Of a DNA stretch of 64,000 nt, positions 22,864-29,931 are shown one piece after another. A program made the translations under genes and the position numbers. The stretch spans positions 496,001 through 560,000 of the forward strand of contig NZ_CP034842.1 of assembly GCF_004006635.1 (NCBI RefSeq), read 5' to 3'. The notes beneath the pieces were generated by a model. It searched no databases and was not told the DNA's origin. It worked only from the letters and a program-made list of their open reading frames with translations. Source of the DNA: Fusobacterium necrophorum subsp. necrophorum (GTDB lineage Bacteria > Fusobacteriota > Fusobacteriia > Fusobacteriales > Fusobacteriaceae). Each line of letters begins with the position of its first letter. Within the stretch, counting starts at the first letter, position 1.

Positions 22864-23562
22864 ATGGAAAATGTATTAGTAAAAGTAGAAAACAAAGATG
22901 GGATTTTAGTAGTTTCTAGTAATCGGGTAGCTGTGGAGCTAGGAATAAGACACGATAATTTATTGAATAAAATTGATGATTATGTGAAGAAATTTAACTC
23001 ACCTAAACTTTCAGGGCAGTTCTATATTTCAAGTAATTACAAAGATAAAAGTGGAAAATCAAATAGAAATTACTTAATTACCAAAAAAGGGATTGCTCAG
23101 GTTATTGGAGGATATTCTGCAGCGGTTCCCAAAGCCTTTGAGTATAATGTAGCTTATATCAACGAATTTGAAAGAATGGAGCAGATTCTAAGAAATCGAA
23201 ATAGTAGCGAATGGCTGTTAACTAGAGAACAGGGAAAATTGATAAGAAGAGCAGAAACAGATGCAATTCAAGAATTGATTCCTTATGCAAAAGAGCAAGG
23301 AAGCAATCACGCAGATATGCTTTATATGACATATAGTAAATTGGTAAATTCTTTAGTTGGCATAAAAGCAAATACTAGAGATATTATTGAATTCAGAAAG
23401 TTGATAGCAATACATCAGTTGGAAGACATGTTCTCAAGAATCATAGAAAACGGAATTAAAAATAAGATGTACTACAAAGAAATTTACAAATTATGTAAAA
23501 GAAACGGGCAAATGTTAATGGGTTTGTTGAATGGAGAGATAAAAGCACTTAGTGTTGATTAA
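22864..23562 (+). CDS. Rha-family phage regulator 2
   Basis: A 232-residue Rha protein: VAVELGIRHDNLLNKIDDYV, YISSNYKDKSGKSNRNYLIT and AYINEFERMEQILRNR are the family hallmarks. The C-terminal half (from about residue 115) differs from the first Rha protein and includes LIRRAETDAIQELIPYAKEQ and MYYKEIYKLCKRNGQMLMG, a helical domain of the kind joined to Rha in Firmicutes phages. The shared N-terminus (VLVKVENK... and VVSSNRV) suggests duplication or repeated capture of Rha cassettes. AAAGGAGG lies before the ATG. Confidence 0.82.
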   Translation: MENVLVKVENKDGILVVSSNRVAVELGIRHDNLLNKIDDYVKKFNSPKLSGQFYISSNYKDKSGKSNRNYLITKKGIAQVIGGYSAAVPKAFEYNVAYINEFERMEQILRNRNSSEWLLTREQGKLIRRAETDAIQELIPYAKEQGSNHADMLYMTYSKLVNSLVGIKANTRDIIEFRKLIAIHQLEDMFSRIIENGIKNKMYYKEIYKLCKRNGQMLMGLLNGEIKALSVD

Positions 23563-23574
23563 GTGCTTTTTTTA
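23541..23574 (+). terminator. Terminator overlapping the second Rha stop codon
   Basis: AAAAGCACTTA (23541-23551) pairs with TAAGTGCTTTT (23560-23570), followed by more T. The stop codon TAA at 23560-23562 lies inside the stem. Confidence 0.85.
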
Positions 23575-23606
23575 ATACTTAAAAACAGGAAAGCGAGGTG
23601 AAAGAT

Positions 23607-23744
23607 ATGACGGTAGCAGGATATTGCTTCTTAGCAGCAATATGTTTGGTCGGTGGATTTTATGCATACTTTAGAATTAAGTATCGTCAAAAGAAGCCAA
23701 AGGATTTATTCAATCGAGCAAAGAAAGATTTTAAGAAAAAGTAG
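23607..23744 (+). CDS. 45-residue single-span membrane protein
   Basis: Frame MTVAGYCFLAAICLVGGFYA then YFRIKYRQKKPKDLF and a lysine-rich end. Residues 3-21 form one transmembrane helix, with the basic tail likely inside. GCGAGGTG at 23593-23600 is a good ribosome site. It lies between two terminators, so it probably forms a short unit of its own at the right end of the cargo island. Function unknown. Confidence 0.5.
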   Translation: MTVAGYCFLAAICLVGGFYAYFRIKYRQKKPKDLFNRAKKDFKKK

Positions 23745-23746
23745 GA

Positions 23747-23773
23747 AAGGGGCTAGCAATAGTCCTTTTTCTT
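23747..23773 (+). terminator. Weak terminator before the scaffold gene
   Basis: GGGCTA pairs with TAGTCC around GCAA (23752-23767), followed by TTTTTC. It marks the boundary between the cargo island and the capsid operon. Confidence 0.5.
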
Positions 23774-23848
23774 TTGCCGTACTTGTGGGCGTAAAACACA
23801 CGGAAATGAAAATAATAGTCATACAGGACTTTAAACAGGAGGTTATAA

Positions 23849-24412
23849 ATGGCAGAAGGAACTGAAAAAACTTTCACACAAGAAGAAGTGGATGCAATCG
23901 TGGAGAAAAGATTAAGAAGACAGACAGCAGATTTTGAGAAAGAGAAGAAAGAGCTGGAAAGAAAGCACGGAGAAACAATCGAGGAGTATGAGGAAAGAAT
24001 CAAAAATGCGAACTTGACGGCAGAAGAAAAACACAAGAAAGAATTAGAAAAAATTCAGAAAGACTTGGATGCAAAAAATGCGGAACTTTCTACAATCAAA
24101 ACGAACGAGATAAAGAGAAATATGTTAGCGAAGTACAAGCTATCCGAAAAATTCTTATCCCGTATCTCCGGAACAACAGAAGAAGAAATCGAAGCATCTG
24201 TAAAAGAATTTTCCGAAGCAATCGGGGAATATATGAAGTCACAAGTTGGCGGAACTCCGGAAGCAATGAACGGTGGAAGTAATGGCGGAGCCGATAAGGC
24301 GAAATTGGAAGAATTGAAAAAAAAGGCAATGGAATCAGGAAGTGCTGAGGACAGAGCTGCGTACGTGAAAGCGAAAGCAGAAGCGGAAGAAAATATAGGA
24401 GGTCAAGAATAA
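23849..24412 (+). CDS. Capsid scaffold protein (DUF4355-like)
   Basis: A 187-residue, strongly charged protein. Residues 10-100 are a long coiled coil (EEVDAIVEKRLRRQTADFEK, AEEKHKKELEKIQKDLDAKN). The C-terminal third is Gly- and Ala-rich (GGTPEAMNGGSNGGADKA) then helical. This is the DUF4355 scaffold layout, and the gene lies immediately before the major capsid gene, where scaffolds always lie. It would template procapsid assembly and then leave. GGAGGTTATAA precedes the ATG. Confidence 0.88.
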   Translation: MAEGTEKTFTQEEVDAIVEKRLRRQTADFEKEKKELERKHGETIEEYEERIKNANLTAEEKHKKELEKIQKDLDAKNAELSTIKTNEIKRNMLAKYKLSEKFLSRISGTTEEEIEASVKEFSEAIGEYMKSQVGGTPEAMNGGSNGGADKAKLEELKKKAMESGSAEDRAAYVKAKAEAEENIGGQE

Positions 24413-24413
24413 T

Positions 24414-25553
24414 ATGGCAGGAAAAATCGATAAGCAATTAAACTCAACGAATCAATTTATCTCAAATGACATTTCTGAGGAATTAACATTAGTCAATCCC
24501 AATGTTTCTCCAATTATGTCGCACATTTTGAGAGGTGGAAGAAAGGAAAAAACAAATGCTATTACGTTTGAATGGGTGGATCATTATGAGAGAAAAACAA
24601 ATTCTACTTTGAAAGCGCAATTGCAAACATCCGGAAATGAAATTCAAGTGAACGATGAAGATGTATTAGTAAAAGATGCATTATTAGCAATCGGAGATGA
24701 AGTTGTAAAAATTACGAACGTGAAAGAAGACAATAAAGCAGATGTGACAAGAGGATATGCAGGAACTACTAAGAATACAGGAACTTTTGAAGTAGGAACG
24801 GCAGTTCAAAGTTTAGGAATTGAGATGGAAGAAGGCGGGGATTTAAAACCATCCACTGTAAAATTACCGATTCACGTCACGAATAACACCGGAATCATCT
24901 TCGAATCCTATGAAATCACAGAAACTGCAAAGCATTTAGCAATTCACGGACAAGGTGGATTATCTGCAAGAGAGCTGGAATCACAAAAGAAGAAAGATGA
25001 AATGATGGGGTATTTGGAAAATAAAGTACTAAACGGGGTTAAGTTTTCGAACGGAAAACAAAGAAATTCCGGAGGAGCAAAATCATTAATCAAGGCACAC
25101 GGAATCGTGATTGATGCCCAAAACAAAGATATTTCTGTAGATTTCTTAGATGAAGTAGTAAAGGCTATCGTAGATAGAGGAAATCCCGGAGCGGCGGAAT
25201 TGAAAGCCGGGAAATATTTCTTATGTGTTCCTTGGGCTCAAGCGGTTAAGATTAACAGATTAAACAAAGAATCTGTAAGAACTGACATTCGAGAAAACGT
25301 GACCGGAACTTTAGTTACAGAAGTTATCACAAATGCCGGAAAACTAACTGTATTCCCTGCTCCTTCTTTGTTGGATGATGAATTCTTAGTGACAAACTTA
25401 TATAACTACAAAATCAAAGAATTATACCCAATCAAAGAAGAAATGGCGGCGAAAACAGGGCTACGAGATGAATATTTCTTCCACGGAGAACATGGATTGG
25501 AAATTAAGAATTTACCATTCCAAGTGCATGTGAAGAATGTAAAAGTAAAATAA
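24414..25553 (+). CDS. Major capsid protein (SU10/DUF5309-like)
   Basis: A 379-residue HK97-fold coat protein. Typical features are an N-terminal arm (NQFISNDISEELTLVNPNVS), a strand-loop region with VTRGYAGTTKNTGTFEVGTA, a central EITETAKHLAIHGQGG helix segment and a C-terminal domain ending EIKNLPFQVHVKNVKVK. The RGYAGTT-type motif is characteristic of the SU10-type coat family. The start follows AGGAGGTCAAG, one base after the scaffold stop, so scaffold and coat are translationally linked. Confidence 0.88.
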   Translation: MAGKIDKQLNSTNQFISNDISEELTLVNPNVSPIMSHILRGGRKEKTNAITFEWVDHYERKTNSTLKAQLQTSGNEIQVNDEDVLVKDALLAIGDEVVKITNVKEDNKADVTRGYAGTTKNTGTFEVGTAVQSLGIEMEEGGDLKPSTVKLPIHVTNNTGIIFESYEITETAKHLAIHGQGGLSARELESQKKKDEMMGYLENKVLNGVKFSNGKQRNSGGAKSLIKAHGIVIDAQNKDISVDFLDEVVKAIVDRGNPGAAELKAGKYFLCVPWAQAVKINRLNKESVRTDIRENVTGTLVTEVITNAGKLTVFPAPSLLDDEFLVTNLYNYKIKELYPIKEEMAAKTGLRDEYFFHGEHGLEIKNLPFQVHVKNVKVK

Positions 25554-25567
25554 GGAGGAATTAAGAT

Positions 25568-25780
25568 ATGGCAAAAAATGATAAAAAAGCAACAGAAGTT
25601 ACTGTGGAAGAAGTGGAAAAAGCAACAGAAAGAGTAAAGTTCACGTCAGATTATAAGAGTTTGATGATTGCTGGAACTAACATTGCATTCCGGAACGGAG
25701 AGTATGAAACAGAGGACGAGTTGGAAATTGCTTTATTGAGAGATAACAGTGCAGTGGTGGAAGTTGAAGCAGGGGAATAA
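25568..25780 (+). CDS. Small capsid-region protein
   Basis: Seventy residues. After a Lys/Glu-rich N-terminus (residues 1-24), the sequence FTSDYKSLMIAGTNIAFRNG then EYETEDELEIALLRD looks like a small beta-rich domain found after coat genes in many siphoviruses and myoviruses, possibly a head decoration or neck protein. AAGGAGG precedes the start. The stop codon sits in the loop of a strong terminator. Confidence 0.6.
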   Translation: MAKNDKKATEVTVEEVEKATERVKFTSDYKSLMIAGTNIAFRNGEYETEDELEIALLRDNSAVVEVEAGE

Positions 25781-25797
25781 TTCTCCTGCTTTTTTCT
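25768..25797 (+). terminator. Terminator with stop codon in the loop
   Basis: AGCAGGGGAA pairs with TTCTCCTGCT (one G-T pair) around TAA, the stop codon itself, followed by TTTTTT. It would lower transcription of the connector genes relative to the coat gene. Confidence 0.8.
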
Positions 25798-25819
25798 TGG
25801 AAAGGAGCTGAGAATAAAA

Positions 25820-26116
25820 ATGACACATGAACAATTTATGAATTTTTGTAAAAGGCAAGTAGCAAGAATCGAGAGAGATAGAAAAGATGTAGCAGATACA
25901 GTTTGTACTATAGAAAAGGATGATGTGTTTTGTGTGTGGAGTTGTAAAACTTTGCAGAACTCTAAATGCCTAATGTCGGCACGACATAAGGGGGCATATT
26001 ATTATGAATTTACGATGAATGGAGATAAACACGAAATTTATATGGTCGTTTACAAGAAAGAAAAGAATGTAGCTCTTGATGAAAGCGGGAAAGAAATTCT
26101 AAATAGAGTTAGATAA
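25820..26116 (+). CDS. DUF6275-like phage protein
   Basis: A 98-residue protein. The pattern DDVFCVWSCKTLQNSKCLMS followed by YYYEFTMNGDKHEIYMVVYK matches the small DUF6275 family of phage proteins, which have VWSCKTLQN as their core. Function is unknown; such genes occur in structural and early regions. AAAGGAGCTGAG precedes the start. Family placement is from memory of the motif, so confidence is moderate. Confidence 0.6.
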   Translation: MTHEQFMNFCKRQVARIERDRKDVADTVCTIEKDDVFCVWSCKTLQNSKCLMSARHKGAYYYEFTMNGDKHEIYMVVYKKEKNVALDESGKEILNRVR

Positions 26117-26140
26117 AGATATCTTCTATAAGGAGGTGCT

Positions 26141-26464
26141 ATGGAAGTTGTTATTGAAAAAACCTTATTGAAAATGAAGGATTTAACTAAGCTTGAAAAT
26201 GAAGCAAAAACAAAAGTACAAATCTCGATTCTAATCCGCAAAGCTCTCAACTATATGCACCGGGAAGATTTCCCAGAACAACTCGTAGAGCCTTTTGCAG
26301 AGCATTTAGCTTTAAAAGAAATGGAACGTTTGGATCCAAACATAAAAAGTATCACGGAAGGTGATACAAAGTATGAATTAAACGTTTCTCGAGATACAAC
26401 AGAAGAACTATTGCTTGGTCTTAAGAGCCAGCTAAATCGGTTCAGAAAGGTGGGAACTCTATGA
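26141..26464 (+). CDS. Head-tail connector (gp6/gp15-like)
   Basis: A 107-residue, mostly helical protein starting MEVVIEKTLLKMKDLTKL. The pattern of helices with KVQISILIRKALNYMHRED and a C-terminal LLLGLKSQLNRFRKVG matches the small head-completion adaptors encoded right after the coat gene. It would bind under the portal ring. It overlaps the next gene by four bases (ATGA). Confidence 0.65.
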   Translation: MEVVIEKTLLKMKDLTKLENEAKTKVQISILIRKALNYMHREDFPEQLVEPFAEHLALKEMERLDPNIKSITEGDTKYELNVSRDTTEELLLGLKSQLNRFRKVGTL

Positions 26465-26817
26465 GACTATCAGATTTACATGTAGACGAATGCACTGTGT
26501 ATCGAGCTGTATCTCGGGAAAATGAGTACGGAGCTCTGGAAGAGAGATATGAAAAATTACATGAGAACATCCCTTGCCGCCTGTCTCAAAAAGTATTACG
26601 GAGCGTTTCTGTTGGAGATAACAATTCTTCCTCTCAGGAGTATAAACTTTTCACAGACTTAGGGGCTGATATTAGGCAGAATGACAGGCTTGTTATCACG
26701 AGGTATGCTGACGGTAACCAATACTTTTTCAAAGCCTCAAAACCGATGTCTTACAGCGTGATACGACATAAAGAAATCGTACTTACTGAAATTTCTGAAA
26801 ATGAGGTAGTGAAATGA
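26461..26817 (+). CDS. Head-tail joining/stopper protein
   Basis: A 118-residue beta-rich protein: CTVYRAVSRENEYGALEERY, then IPCRLSQKVLRSVSVGDNN and LGADIRQNDRLVITRYADG. This matches the phage head-tail joining family whose barrel closes the portal after packaging. It is in the right place, between the connector and the gp10-like gene, and is joined to both by ATGA overlaps. Confidence 0.7.
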   Translation: MRLSDLHVDECTVYRAVSRENEYGALEERYEKLHENIPCRLSQKVLRSVSVGDNNSSSQEYKLFTDLGADIRQNDRLVITRYADGNQYFFKASKPMSYSVIRHKEIVLTEISENEVVK

Positions 26818-27191
26818 AACTAAAAGGATTTAATGAGTTTGGGAAAGTATTAGAAAGTTTAGAAGAGGAGACACCGGGTGCTCTGGAAGTATTCATGAAG
26901 CAGCAAGCGGAAGAAACAAAGGCAGACATAAAGAAAGGAACTCCGGTTGATACAGGAACTTTGAAAAATTCCTGGCATAGGTCAGGAAAAGGCTTACACG
27001 GACATGAGCTATCGCAAACAATATTCAATGCTACCGATTATGCGGCTCACGTGGAATACGGACATAGAATTGGCAAAGGGAGAAAAAGATTTGTTAAGGG
27101 ACGGTTCATGTTGAGAAAAGCGATAGATACAAGGCGGATTAAGTTTTATCGAGACTTGGAAAAATTTGTAGGGAAGTTGATGAAAAAATGA
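26814..27191 (+). CDS. HK97 gp10-like tail completion protein
   Basis: A 125-residue protein with the family hallmark DIKKGTPVDTGTLKNSWHRS, a later TDYAAHVEYGHRI and a closing RFVKGRFMLRKAID segment. This is the HK97 gp10-like head-tail connector. ATGA overlaps with both neighbours show a tightly coupled neck cassette. Confidence 0.85.
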   Translation: MKLKGFNEFGKVLESLEEETPGALEVFMKQQAEETKADIKKGTPVDTGTLKNSWHRSGKGLHGHELSQTIFNATDYAAHVEYGHRIGKGRKRFVKGRFMLRKAIDTRRIKFYRDLEKFVGKLMKK

Positions 27192-27655
27192 GATGGGAAG
27201 ATATAAAAAACAGCATTACTTCTACGATGAAGCGGAACATGCCGAATACGAATATCTATTTCGAGGAAATAGACAATCCGGTATTTCCTTATTTTTTTAT
27301 AGACTTAGTGGATTATAAAAAAGAATTCAATACGACGCATCGAGAGTGGAAATCGATTATTTTAGACATTCGCTATCATCCGGAACAGCATAATAAAAAT
27401 GCTCGGAGTGAGGTTATTGAAGCTCTCGAAAAACTGGATATGGCATTTGAGTTTCAGGGAAATAAGGTATTACATGCTAAACGGGTAGAAGAGAATGAGA
27501 TTAAAGAAGTGCGGTGGCTGACTTTACTGGATACAGATATTGCGGTAATAGATAAAGTTGGTCATTATGTTTTTACGCTCAATCTATTTGATTTATATGG
27601 GAAACCGTACGATTATGAATTGATGAAAGATTTAGAATTACAATTTAAAGATTAG
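27188..27655 (+). CDS. Tail terminator protein (DUF6838-like)
   Basis: A 155-residue protein with PNTNIYFEEIDNPVFPYFFI at the N-terminus and WKSIILDIRYHPEQHN in the middle, matching the phage tail terminator family placed between the gp10-like gene and the sheath. It would cap the tail tube and join it to the head. It is coupled to the upstream gene by ATGA overlap and followed by GGAGG and the sheath gene. Confidence 0.75.
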   Translation: MRWEDIKNSITSTMKRNMPNTNIYFEEIDNPVFPYFFIDLVDYKKEFNTTHREWKSIILDIRYHPEQHNKNARSEVIEALEKLDMAFEFQGNKVLHAKRVEENEIKEVRWLTLLDTDIAVIDKVGHYVFTLNLFDLYGKPYDYELMKDLELQFKD

Positions 27656-27665
27656 GAGGTAGTAA

Positions 27666-28745
27666 ATGGCACAAGTAGGTCAAATTAAAGCAAGTCCGGA
27701 AATCAATATTGTGTTTCAAACGTTAGCTACAACAGCAATCCAGAGAAGTGCACAAGGGATTTTATGCATTATTTTGAAAGACAGTAAGATGAAAACAAAA
27801 TGGAACACAATCAAAACAATTGCGGATATTGACGCAAAGAACTGGGATGAGAAATCCGTGAAATTGATGACTTTAGCAATGCAAAAATATGCGCCGAAAA
27901 AGATTTTAGTGCGAGCGTTGCAGACGGAAGAATCTGACTATTCAATTATTTTAAAAGAATTAGAAAATAGAAAAATCAATTGGTTGGCATGCCCATCCGC
28001 TCAAACTCCAGATGATACAAAAGTGGTAACTTGGGTAAAACAACAATTTGGGACAACTGCGATCGGAAAAACAATTAAGTATGTTTCTTCTTTTGCGAGC
28101 AATTCAGACCATCCAGCAATCGTGGAGTTGGCGAATACCGGAACTTATAAATCCAAGTTGGGTGATTTTACAGCTCAGGAATACACAGTAGCTATAGCTG
28201 GGGCGATTGCAGGTTGTCCGCTTAATCGAAGTTTGGATAATGCAATTATGCCGGATTTAATATCTGTTGTAGATGTAGAGCATAAGCTTGGGAAGTTCTC
28301 TCTATACAATGATGATGAAGTTGTCAGAATCAACTATGCGGTCAATTCTAAGACGACATTTGATAGTTCTTGGAAGAAAGATACTAGAAAAATCAAAGTA
28401 GTTGAAGGAATGTGCATGGTTGTAGACGACATCAGGGATACATTCAAAAAATACTGGTTAGGTATTTACTTGAACAGCTATGACAATAAAATGAATTTTT
28501 GCTCTAATGTGACAAAAGTTTATTTTAAAGAATTGGCTCCGAATGTATTATCTGCGGATTATGACAATAAAATTGAAATCGATTTTGATGCACAAAAGAG
28601 ATACATTGTCACAGAGGGATTGGATCCGGATGAAATGTCAGAGTTGGAAATCATGAAATACCCAACTGGGGATGATGTGTATTTAACCGGAGACGTGAGA
28701 TTTGCAGATACTATGGCGAATCTACAGTTGACGATTTTGATGTAA
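27666..28745 (+). CDS. Contractile tail sheath protein (XkdK-like)
   Basis: A 359-residue sheath. The N-terminus (KASPEINIVFQTLATTAIQR) and the middle (IKYVSSFASNSDHPAIVELA) lead to a sheath C-terminal domain with VVRINYAVNSKTTFDSSWKK, RKIKVVEGMCMVVDDIRDTF, and YLTGDVRFADTMANLQLTIL. The ending is diagnostic for PBSX XkdK-like sheaths. Its presence makes this prophage a contractile-tailed (myovirus) type. GGAGGTAGTAA precedes the ATG. Confidence 0.9.
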   Translation: MAQVGQIKASPEINIVFQTLATTAIQRSAQGILCIILKDSKMKTKWNTIKTIADIDAKNWDEKSVKLMTLAMQKYAPKKILVRALQTEESDYSIILKELENRKINWLACPSAQTPDDTKVVTWVKQQFGTTAIGKTIKYVSSFASNSDHPAIVELANTGTYKSKLGDFTAQEYTVAIAGAIAGCPLNRSLDNAIMPDLISVVDVEHKLGKFSLYNDDEVVRINYAVNSKTTFDSSWKKDTRKIKVVEGMCMVVDDIRDTFKKYWLGIYLNSYDNKMNFCSNVTKVYFKELAPNVLSADYDNKIEIDFDAQKRYIVTEGLDPDEMSELEIMKYPTGDDVYLTGDVRFADTMANLQLTILM

Positions 28746-28759
28746 AAGGAGGGGAATAA

Positions 28760-29200
28760 ATGGCAGAACAAATTACAAGAGGAAATCAGACTATAAGTGG
28801 TGCTTATGGCACTTTATGGCTGAATAACGAAAAAGTAATGGAATTAAAGTCTGTAGAGACAAAAGTCACAGCTGAGAGAACAGATGTTCAACTTGGACTT
28901 TCGATAGACAGTAAAATTATAGGACTAAAAGGAGAGGGAACCATAACAGTCAACAAAGTCTATACAAGAGGGAAAAAGCTTTTGGAAGATTGGTTGAAAG
29001 GGAAAGATACCAGAAGCAGAATCGTGACTTCTATCCAAGACCCGGATGCAGTCGGAAAAGGAGAAGAACGGGTGTCGATTGATAACGTGTGGTTCAATGC
29101 AATCGATTTGGCAAAATTTACAAGAGGAGAGGTTGTGGAAGAAGAATTACCGTTTGGCTTTACTCCGGAAGATGTGAAATATGAAAATGCAATAAAATAG
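28760..29200 (+). CDS. Tail tube protein (XkdM-like)
   Basis: A 146-residue tube protein: NQTISGAYGTLWLNNEKVME, VETKVTAERTDVQLGLSID, and GEGTITVNKVYTRGKKLLED are typical of XkdM, and the C-terminus (EEELPFGFTPEDVKYENAIK) is also conserved. Stacked hexamers form the rigid inner tube inside the sheath. AAAGGAGGGG gives a strong ribosome site, in keeping with a high-copy virion protein. Confidence 0.9.
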   Translation: MAEQITRGNQTISGAYGTLWLNNEKVMELKSVETKVTAERTDVQLGLSIDSKIIGLKGEGTITVNKVYTRGKKLLEDWLKGKDTRSRIVTSIQDPDAVGKGEERVSIDNVWFNAIDLAKFTRGEVVEEELPFGFTPEDVKYENAIK

Positions 29201-29211
29201 GGAGGGGTGAA

Positions 29212-29586
29212 ATGATAGTAACTGTAGAAGATTTATTGGGACAAGCGAAAAAAAGAGAAGACAAAAAGACATTTAAAGTGTATGTAACGGAATTAGACCG
29301 CGAAATTGAGTGTAATCCCATTTCACGAAAAGAATATTTGGATATAGTATTTTCCGGTACAAAAGATGAAGATTCTGAAATCATATACAACAGCTGTCCG
29401 ATTTTCAGAAATGACGACTTGATAAGAAAATTAAAGTGTGAATTGAATCCAGTTGAAGTTGTAGATAAAGTTTTATCCGCATCTTCAATTTATGCTCTGA
29501 CAAAATTAATTTTACAGCAATCTGAAATTGAAAACGGGGCTATCTCGAAATATGTAAAACTGATGGAAAGTGATATAAAAAACTAA
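29212..29586 (+). CDS. Tail assembly chaperone, short form (XkdN-like)
   Basis: A 124-residue protein translated without frameshift. It contains ELDREIECNPISRKEYLDIV and CPIFRNDDLIRKLKCELNPV, as in XkdN-like chaperones. The stop TAA at 29584-29586 directly follows a slippery heptamer, so this is the shorter of two products from one start. It would coat the tape measure during tail assembly. GGGAGGGGTG precedes the start. Confidence 0.88.
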   Translation: MIVTVEDLLGQAKKREDKKTFKVYVTELDREIECNPISRKEYLDIVFSGTKDEDSEIIYNSCPIFRNDDLIRKLKCELNPVEVVDKVLSASSIYALTKLILQQSEIENGAISKYVKLMESDIKN

Positions 29587-29726
29587 TCAAGAATGATTGG
29601 AAAATATCTACGATTGCCCACTATCTACAAAAAGGGTATAGTTTAAGAGAACTCCAATCATTAAGTTTTACAGAACTGTATTTTTTATATCAAAGTATTG
29701 ACTTTTTTAATCATACTGGAGTATAA
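29212..29726 (+). CDS. Tail assembly chaperone, -1 frameshift long form
   Basis: At 29577-29583 the heptamer A-AAA-AAC precedes the zero-frame stop. A -1 slip there gives KN followed by LIKNDWKISTIAHYLQKGYS and a tail ending YQSIDFFNHTGV, stopping at TAA 29724-29726: about 171 residues. The extension keeps the helical pattern found in G-T type chaperones (LQKGYSLRELQSLSF), which is strong evidence that the extra frame is real. No strong downstream pseudoknot is obvious. The ratio of short and long forms usually matters for tail length. Confidence 0.85.
29577..29583 (+). promoter_or_regulatory. Programmed -1 frameshift slippery site
   Basis: A-AAA-AAC fits X-XXY-YYZ exactly, in the correct phase, with the zero-frame stop immediately after. 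A, A, A, A, A, A, C is among the more efficient bacterial slippery sequences. Confidence 0.85.
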
Positions 29727-29727
29727 T
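29698..29727 (+). promoter_or_regulatory. Strong promoter in the tail operon
   Basis: TTGACT (29698-29703) and a perfect TATAAT (29722-29727) are 18 bases apart. It overlaps the 3' end of the chaperone long form and drives the small membrane protein at 29757. Confidence 0.78.
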
Positions 29728-29756
29728 TAAGAAAAAGACGAAAGGGGATGATATTT

Positions 29757-29870
29757 ATGATAAGAGCGATATTTATGATGTTATTAAGTTTTATAGCGTT
29801 TTTTATCAATCCAATAGCGGGAATTATCATTTTCTTTGGTTCTATTTGGATAGCCGGAAAACCATATTAA
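29757..29870 (+). CDS. 37-residue membrane peptide with its own promoter
   Basis: Sequence MIRAIFMMLLSFIAFFINPI then AGIIIFFGSIWIAGKPY, almost wholly hydrophobic, forming one or two short membrane helices. AAAGGGGATG lies before the start, a strong promoter upstream and a terminator downstream, so it is an independent cassette placed between chaperone and tape measure. Small membrane proteins of this sort often mediate superinfection exclusion or act as toxins; neither is proven here. Confidence 0.6.
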   Translation: MIRAIFMMLLSFIAFFINPIAGIIIFFGSIWIAGKPY

Positions 29871-29884
29871 TTAAAATAAAACGG

Positions 29885-29913
29885 GAGAGGTATCTACGGA
29901 GCCTCTCTTTTTT
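29885..29913 (+). terminator. Terminator after the small membrane gene
   Basis: GAGAGG (29885-29890) pairs with CCTCTC (29902-29907) around an 11-base loop, followed by T-rich sequence. Its stem matches that of the terminator between the two Rha genes. Confidence 0.75.
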
Positions 29914-29931
29914 ATTTTAGAGAGGAGGATT

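Noticed and set aside
23653..23865. A 70-residue frame overlapping the small membrane protein gene
   Set aside because: It is out of frame with a gene that has a proper ribosome site, and has no coherent protein pattern.
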